Shown here in pieces: positions 7,832 through 10,702 of a stretch of DNA of 10,702 nt. Position numbers and translations under genes: made by a program. The notes beneath the pieces were generated by a model. It worked only from the letters and a program-made list of their open reading frames with translations, searched no databases and had not been told where the DNA came from. Source of the DNA: Burkholderiales bacterium (GTDB taxonomy: Bacteria; Pseudomonadota; Gammaproteobacteria; Burkholderiales; Burkholderiaceae_D); contig SYFN01000284.1 in the NCBI GenBank assembly GCA_005800405.1, positions 1 to 10,702 of the forward strand, given 5' to 3'. The stretch's first letter is position 1. The number at the start of each line of letters is the position of its first letter.

Positions 7832-8557
7832 CTAGGCAAACATCAGTCTGGGTACCCAATGCGCTATCGTCGGCTTTGCAATCGCAGATTTCAGGTGGAA
7901 CATGAAGGCATTGCGGGGCATAGTCCGCCCTCCCAGAGAGGCTAGATGATTCGTCTCTTGCTGGCAATCGATCAATTCGACATCCTGGGAACGCAGGAAT
8001 TCAACCAGATAGGCCAGCGCGGTCTTGGACGCATCAGTGACCTTGGCGAACATGGACTCACCATAGAACATGCGCCCGATGCAGATGCCATAGGCCCCGC
8101 CGACCAGTTCATCATCCCGCCACAGCTCCGATGAATGGGCATAACCCAATGTATGCAGCTCACAGTAGCCGGCGACGATCTCTTCCGATATCCACGTGCC
8201 CGAGGCGCCCGCACGGGGTGCCGCGCAGGCTCGGATAACTGACTCGAAGGCGGTGTCGAAGCGTACCTGCCAGCGGCCAGCCGTGCGCATGCTCTGGTCC
8301 ACTTTTTTGAGGGTATTGCGCAGGCTGTCAGAAATTCGGAACTCGGCGGTAGGTAGCACCATGCGTGGGTCGGTGCTCCACCAAAGCACCGGCTGGTGCT
8401 CGGAAAACCAGGGAAAGATACCGCTTTGATAGGCATTCAAGAGCCGTTCGGGCGACAGGTCGGCACCCGCCGCCAACAAGCCGGGCGCGCCGTCGGCCTC
8501 GGTTAATGCCTCGCTGACATCCGGAAATGGGGCGTGTTTCTCCAACCAGGGAATCAT
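7832..8557 (-). CDS. aat: Leucyl/phenylalanyl-tRNA-protein transferase
   Basis: Aat attaches Leu or Phe from charged tRNA to N-terminal Lys or Arg (and Met in some substrates), marking proteins for ClpS/ClpAP. The 241-aa protein carries the family segments YQSGIFPWF (43-51), [10 protein letters not shown] (59-68), GTWI (120-123), GYAHSSELW (138-146), [18 protein letters not shown] (153-170) and [16 protein letters not shown] (195-210). In the last, Asp197 and Gln199 match E. coli Asp186 and Gln188. The start is the ATG at 8557 with GGTGA close upstream. A TTG 30 nt earlier (8587) would add ten residues, inside the predicted NtrC site, and is rejected. It is the first gene of the aat-bpt-pyrD-tas run and is divergent from amt. 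Confidence 0.95.
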   Translation of the reverse strand: MIPWLEKHAPFPDVSEALTEADGAPGLLAAGADLSPERLLNAYQSGIFPWFSEHQPVLWWSTDPRMVLPTAEFRISDSLRNTLKKVDQSMRTAGRWQVRFDTAFESVIRACAAPRAGASGTWISEEIVAGYCELHTLGYAHSSELWRDDELVGGAYGICIGRMFYGESMFAKVTDASKTALAYLVEFLRSQDVELIDCQQETNHLASLGGRTMPRNAFMFHLKSAIAKPTIAHWVPRLMFA

Positions 8558-8583
8558 ATTTTCACCAAGACAGACGAAAATAA

Positions 8584-8598
8584 GCACATCTTTGGTGC
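8584..8598. promoter_or_regulatory. Candidate NtrC binding site (enhancer of amt)
   Basis: GCACATCTTTGGTGC fits the NtrC dimer pattern GCAC-N7-GTGC, with the favoured TGGTGC right half. Its centre lies about 115 bp upstream of the start expected from the sigma54 element at 8680-8695, a normal enhancer distance. It is also 27-41 bp upstream of the aat ATG on the other strand. NtrC control of ammonium transporters through sigma54 is well established; binding here is inferred from sequence. Confidence 0.7.
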
Positions 8599-8622
8599 GA
8601 TCTATTGAGAGGCATATTTTCC

Positions 8623-8650
8623 ACTATAAAATTCTTATTAGTTTCAATAA
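8623..8650 (-). promoter_or_regulatory. Weak candidate promoter of aat
   Basis: On the minus strand a -10-like TATAGT (8623-8628) lies 16 bp from TTATTG (8645-8650), a poor -35. It sits in the AT-rich part of the aat-amt gap. If used, the NtrC-like site would fall inside the transcribed aat leader. Evidence is limited to this hexamer pair. Confidence 0.25.
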
Positions 8651-8670
8651 CTTGCGTTAGTGACTGCGAA

Positions 8671-8724
8671 GCACCAAAAAGGAACGAATATTGCTAGCAG
8701 GCAGTCTCGCTAGCTTATTGGTGC
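8671..8724. repeat. Nested inverted repeats around the sigma54 promoter
   Basis: The outer arms GCACCAA (8671-8677) and TTGGTGC (8718-8724) are perfect inverse copies and resemble NtrC half-sites. The inner arms are two GCTAGC hexamers (8693-8698, 8709-8714) with a 10-nt loop. The first GCTAGC overlaps the -12 GC and the second lies just after the predicted start of transcription. The symmetry is clear; a function is not. Confidence 0.45.
8680..8695 (+). promoter_or_regulatory. Sigma54 (RpoN) -24/-12 promoter of amt
   Basis: AGGAACGAATATTGCT matches the sigma54 consensus TGGCACG-N4-TTGCW at all but two fixed positions. The invariant GG (8681-8682) and GC (8693-8694) are at the required 12-bp offset. 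Transcription would start near 8706, giving a leader of about 38 nt that contains the Shine-Dalgarno. The NtrC-type site upstream strengthens the call. Confidence 0.8.
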
Positions 8725-8743
8725 ACATAAACAGGGAGTTTTC

Positions 8744-9946
8744 ATGGATTCATTCCGCACCGGCGCAGACACGTTGTTCATTCTGCTTGGCGCAATCATG
8801 ATTCTGGCGATGCACGCTGGGTTCGCGTTTCTCGAACTTGGCACAGTGCGTAAGAAAAACCAGGTCAATGCGCTGGTAAAAATATTAGTCGATTTCGCTG
8901 TGTCGACGATCGCTTATTTTTTTATTGGATATAGCATCGCCTACGGCGTCAATTTTTTCAGCAGCGCTGAGGTGCTGGCCCAGAGGAGCGGCTTTGAACT
9001 GGTAAAGTTTTTTTTCCTGCTGACATTTGCCGCTGCAATACCGGCCATCATCTCCGGTGGGATTGCCGAGCGCGCTCGGTTTCATCCGCAGTTGGTAGCC
9101 ACCGCGCTGATGGTCGGTCTGATTTATCCGATTTTTGAAGGGATTGCCTGGAATCAGCGTTTCGGCATACAGGCCTGGCTCGAGGCAAGTTACGGCGCCG
9201 CCTTCCATGATTTTGCCGGCTCGGTGGTCGTCCATGCCGTTGGCGGCTGGGCTGCGCTGCCGGCCGTGCTGCTGCTGGGGCCTCGCCGTGGTCGCTATTC
9301 CAAAGACGGCAGCATGTCTGCCCACCCGCCTTCCAGCATCCCCTTTCTGGCGCTGGGTGCGTGGATACTCGCCGTGGGCTGGTTCGGCTTCAATGTAATG
9401 AGCGCTCAAACCCTGGACAAAATGAATGGGTTGGTCGCGATGAATTCGCTCATGGCCATGGTTGGTGGAACGCTGGCAGCGGCCGTCATTGGCAAAAACG
9501 ATCCAGGTTTTGCGTACAACGGACCACTGGCGGGATTGGTCGCCGTATGTGCTGGCTCCGATCTCATGCATCCACTTGGCGCACTGGCCACTGGCGCTAT
9601 CGCCGGCGGTATCTTTGTATGGTTGTTCACGCTCACCCAGAACCGCTGGAAAATCGATGACGTGCTTGGCGTTTGGCCTTTGCATGGCTTGTGTGGTGCG
9701 TGGGGCGGTGTCGCCGCGGGTATCTTCGGTGTTCAAGCCCTTGGGGGTCTGGGCGGCGTCTCTCTCATCTCCCAGCTGATCGGCACGGCTTTGGGTATAG
9801 CAATAGCGGTGGTAGGAGGCGTGCTGGTCTACGGTGTTTTGAAAATAACCGTCGGTCTACGACTTGATCCTGAAGAGGAATACGAGGGTGCCGATCTGTC
9901 GGTACACAAAATCACGGCGACTGCTGAGCGTGAAACCAGCTGGTGA
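8744..9946 (+). CDS. amt: Ammonium transporter (Amt/MEP family)
   Basis: This 400-aa inner-membrane channel has about 11 hydrophobic helices. Conserved elements are Asp156-FAGS, the pore His pair His164 (in VVVHAVGG) and His314 (in WPLHGLCGAWGG), SGGIAER (104-110), and WFGFN (213-217) with Phe216 equivalent to the E. coli pore-gating Phe215. The Asp-to-His spacing equals that of E. coli AmtB. The start is the ATG at 8744 with AGGGAG (8733-8738) 5 nt upstream. There is no N-terminal signal peptide; the protein begins almost directly with helix 1. It has a short cytoplasmic tail. Expression under nitrogen limitation is predicted from the sigma54 and NtrC elements upstream. The usual partner gene glnK (PII) is not adjacent on either side. 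It could be an Amt1-type paralogue rather than the glnK-linked AmtB. Confidence 0.94.
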   Translation: MDSFRTGADTLFILLGAIMILAMHAGFAFLELGTVRKKNQVNALVKILVDFAVSTIAYFFIGYSIAYGVNFFSSAEVLAQRSGFELVKFFFLLTFAAAIPAIISGGIAERARFHPQLVATALMVGLIYPIFEGIAWNQRFGIQAWLEASYGAAFHDFAGSVVVHAVGGWAALPAVLLLGPRRGRYSKDGSMSAHPPSSIPFLALGAWILAVGWFGFNVMSAQTLDKMNGLVAMNSLMAMVGGTLAAAVIGKNDPGFAYNGPLAGLVAVCAGSDLMHPLGALATGAIAGGIFVWLFTLTQNRWKIDDVLGVWPLHGLCGAWGGVAAGIFGVQALGGLGGVSLISQLIGTALGIAIAVVGGVLVYGVLKITVGLRLDPEEEYEGADLSVHKITATAERETSW

Positions 9947-9949
9947 CAT

Positions 9950-10522
9950 TCAGCCAACAATACGCATACCGGGTGCAATGTCGAGCGCATGCACACCGAA
10001 CGACTGACCGACGCGTGATGCGGCGAGGTCGGCAAAGAAACGCTTCAGTGTATGAGTGACCGTGGGGAAAGCAAGATCACCCCACGGTATTTCCTGCTCA
10101 TTGAACAACCGTACTTCCAGGCTTTCGATGCCTGCGGCGAAATCGAGATCGCGCAAGCGCGCACGATAGAACAGATGCACCTGATGCACGTGCGCGACGT
10201 TCAGCAAACTGAACAGATCCAGCAACTCGATTCGTGCACCGGCTTCTTCCAGAGTTTCTCGCGCCGCCGCCTCTGCGGTTGTCTCACCGTTTTCCATGAA
10301 ACCTGCGGGGAGTGTCCAGTAACCCCTGCGAGGCTCGATGGCGCGCCGGCAAAGCAAAACCTGCGCACGGTCTCCCTCATCCCATAGCGGTATGCTGCCG
10401 ACAACCATCTTGGGGTTTTGGTAGTGGATCTCGCCACAGCTCTCGCAAACATGACGAGACCGAGTGTCATCAGGTGGAATCCTGAGTGAGACGACGTGAC
10501 CGCAGCTGGGACAGAAGTTCAT
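9950..10522 (-). CDS. NUDIX hydrolase with N-terminal zinc ribbon
   Basis: This 190-aa protein has a small N-terminal zinc ribbon (Cys4-x2-Cys7 and Cys26-x2-Cys29) followed by a Nudix fold. The Nudix box is complete: Gly74, Glu80 and REtlEEaGA at 88-96, which bind the metal ions for hydrolysis of a nucleoside diphosphate linked to another group. LPAGFMENGE precedes it as in ADP-ribose, NADH or FAD pyrophosphatase-like members; the substrate cannot be told from the sequence. The ATG at 10522 places the zinc ribbon at the very N-terminus (MNFCPSCG), as in relatives, though the Shine-Dalgarno is poor. The stop codon lies only 3 bp from that of the convergent amt gene, with no hairpin between them. 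Confidence 0.9.
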   Translation of the reverse strand: MNFCPSCGHVVSLRIPPDDTRSRHVCESCGEIHYQNPKMVVGSIPLWDEGDRAQVLLCRRAIEPRRGYWTLPAGFMENGETTAEAAARETLEEAGARIELLDLFSLLNVAHVHQVHLFYRARLRDLDFAAGIESLEVRLFNEQEIPWGDLAFPTVTHTLKRFFADLAASRVGQSFGVHALDIAPGMRIVG

Positions 10523-10566
10523 TCGGTAGCAGGTAGTGAGCGACGCCAGAGCAGGCGCTGGTTCGA

Positions 10567-10600
<34 letters not shown>

Positions 10601-10630
10601 TTTAACATTTGTGACGACACTCGGAGTGCG

Positions 10631-10660
10631 TTTGCATTCATGGCCGATAGTCTGTATAGT
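10631..10660 (+). promoter_or_regulatory. Sigma70 promoter of the initiator tRNA gene
   Basis: TATAGT (10655-10660) is a 5/6 match to the -10 box. A -35-like TTTGCA (10631-10636, 18-bp spacer) or TTGCAT (10632-10637, 17-bp spacer) precedes it. The start would fall near 10667, about 7 nt before the mature tRNA 5' end. Confidence 0.65.
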
Positions 10661-10673
10661 GCTAGTCTTTAGA

Positions 10674-10702
10674 CGCGGGGTGGAGCAGTCTGGCAGCTCG
10701 TC
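10674..10702 (+). tRNA. Initiator tRNA-Met (fMet), 5' part, cut by the window edge
   Basis: The last 29 bases match the 5' part of bacterial initiator tRNA: acceptor strand CGCGGGG, then TG, D-stem GAGC, loop AGTCTGGCA, D-stem GCTC and GTC at the edge. Only two D-loop positions differ from E. coli fMet tRNA as I recall it. A first base C, left unpaired against A72, is the initiator hallmark. The anticodon lies beyond the window, so identity rests on this half. Confidence 0.88.

Noticed and set aside
8885..9736. Long minus-strand open frame (283 codons) inside amt
   Set aside because: It is the antisense shadow of a confident transporter gene, with no hydrophobic or domain pattern of its own.

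Overview
The window looks like ordinary chromosome from a betaproteobacterium, probably Burkholderiales; an Oxalobacteraceae-like relative is my best guess. The reasons are the aat-bpt-pyrD gene order, moderate GC content and the protein styles. Ten complete protein-coding genes fill most of it, and the first 29 nt of an initiator tRNA-Met run off the right edge. I see no prophage, IS element, CRISPR array or integron, and no gene-free stretch longer than about 200 bp.

Layout from left to right: (1) pbpG (+), a periplasmic D-Ala-D-Ala endopeptidase, ends at a strong A/T-flanked hairpin shared with the convergent iclR-type regulator gene (-). (2) The regulator gene is divergent from lutA-lutB (+), two iron-sulfur subunits of the LutABC/LldEFG-type L-lactate oxidation complex. 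lutC is not next to them; dgkA (diacylglycerol/undecaprenol kinase) follows lutB after 3 nt. (3) A minus-strand run aat > bpt > pyrD > tas encodes two N-degron aminoacyl-tRNA-protein transferases, a class 2 dihydroorotate dehydrogenase and a Tas-like aldo/keto reductase. (4) An Amt ammonium transporter gene (+) is divergent from aat. (5) A zinc-ribbon NUDIX hydrolase gene (-) ends 3 bp from amt. (6) A short intergenic region carries four perfect GGGTTGA heptamers, then a sigma70-type promoter and the start of tRNA-fMet.

The clearest regulatory finding is upstream of amt. A sigma54 -24/-12 element (8680-8695) has the invariant GG and GC correctly spaced. An NtrC-type palindrome, GCAC-N7-GTGC (8584-8598), sits about 115 bp upstream of the predicted start of transcription. 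The same NtrC site lies just upstream of the aat start codon, so nitrogen control could touch the N-degron genes as well. The (GGGTTGA)4 array has the form of an intramolecular G-quadruplex motif and lies about 30 bp upstream of the initiator-tRNA promoter. I found no convincing new multi-gene system; the items worth a second look are mostly regulatory DNA and unusual gene neighbourhoods.
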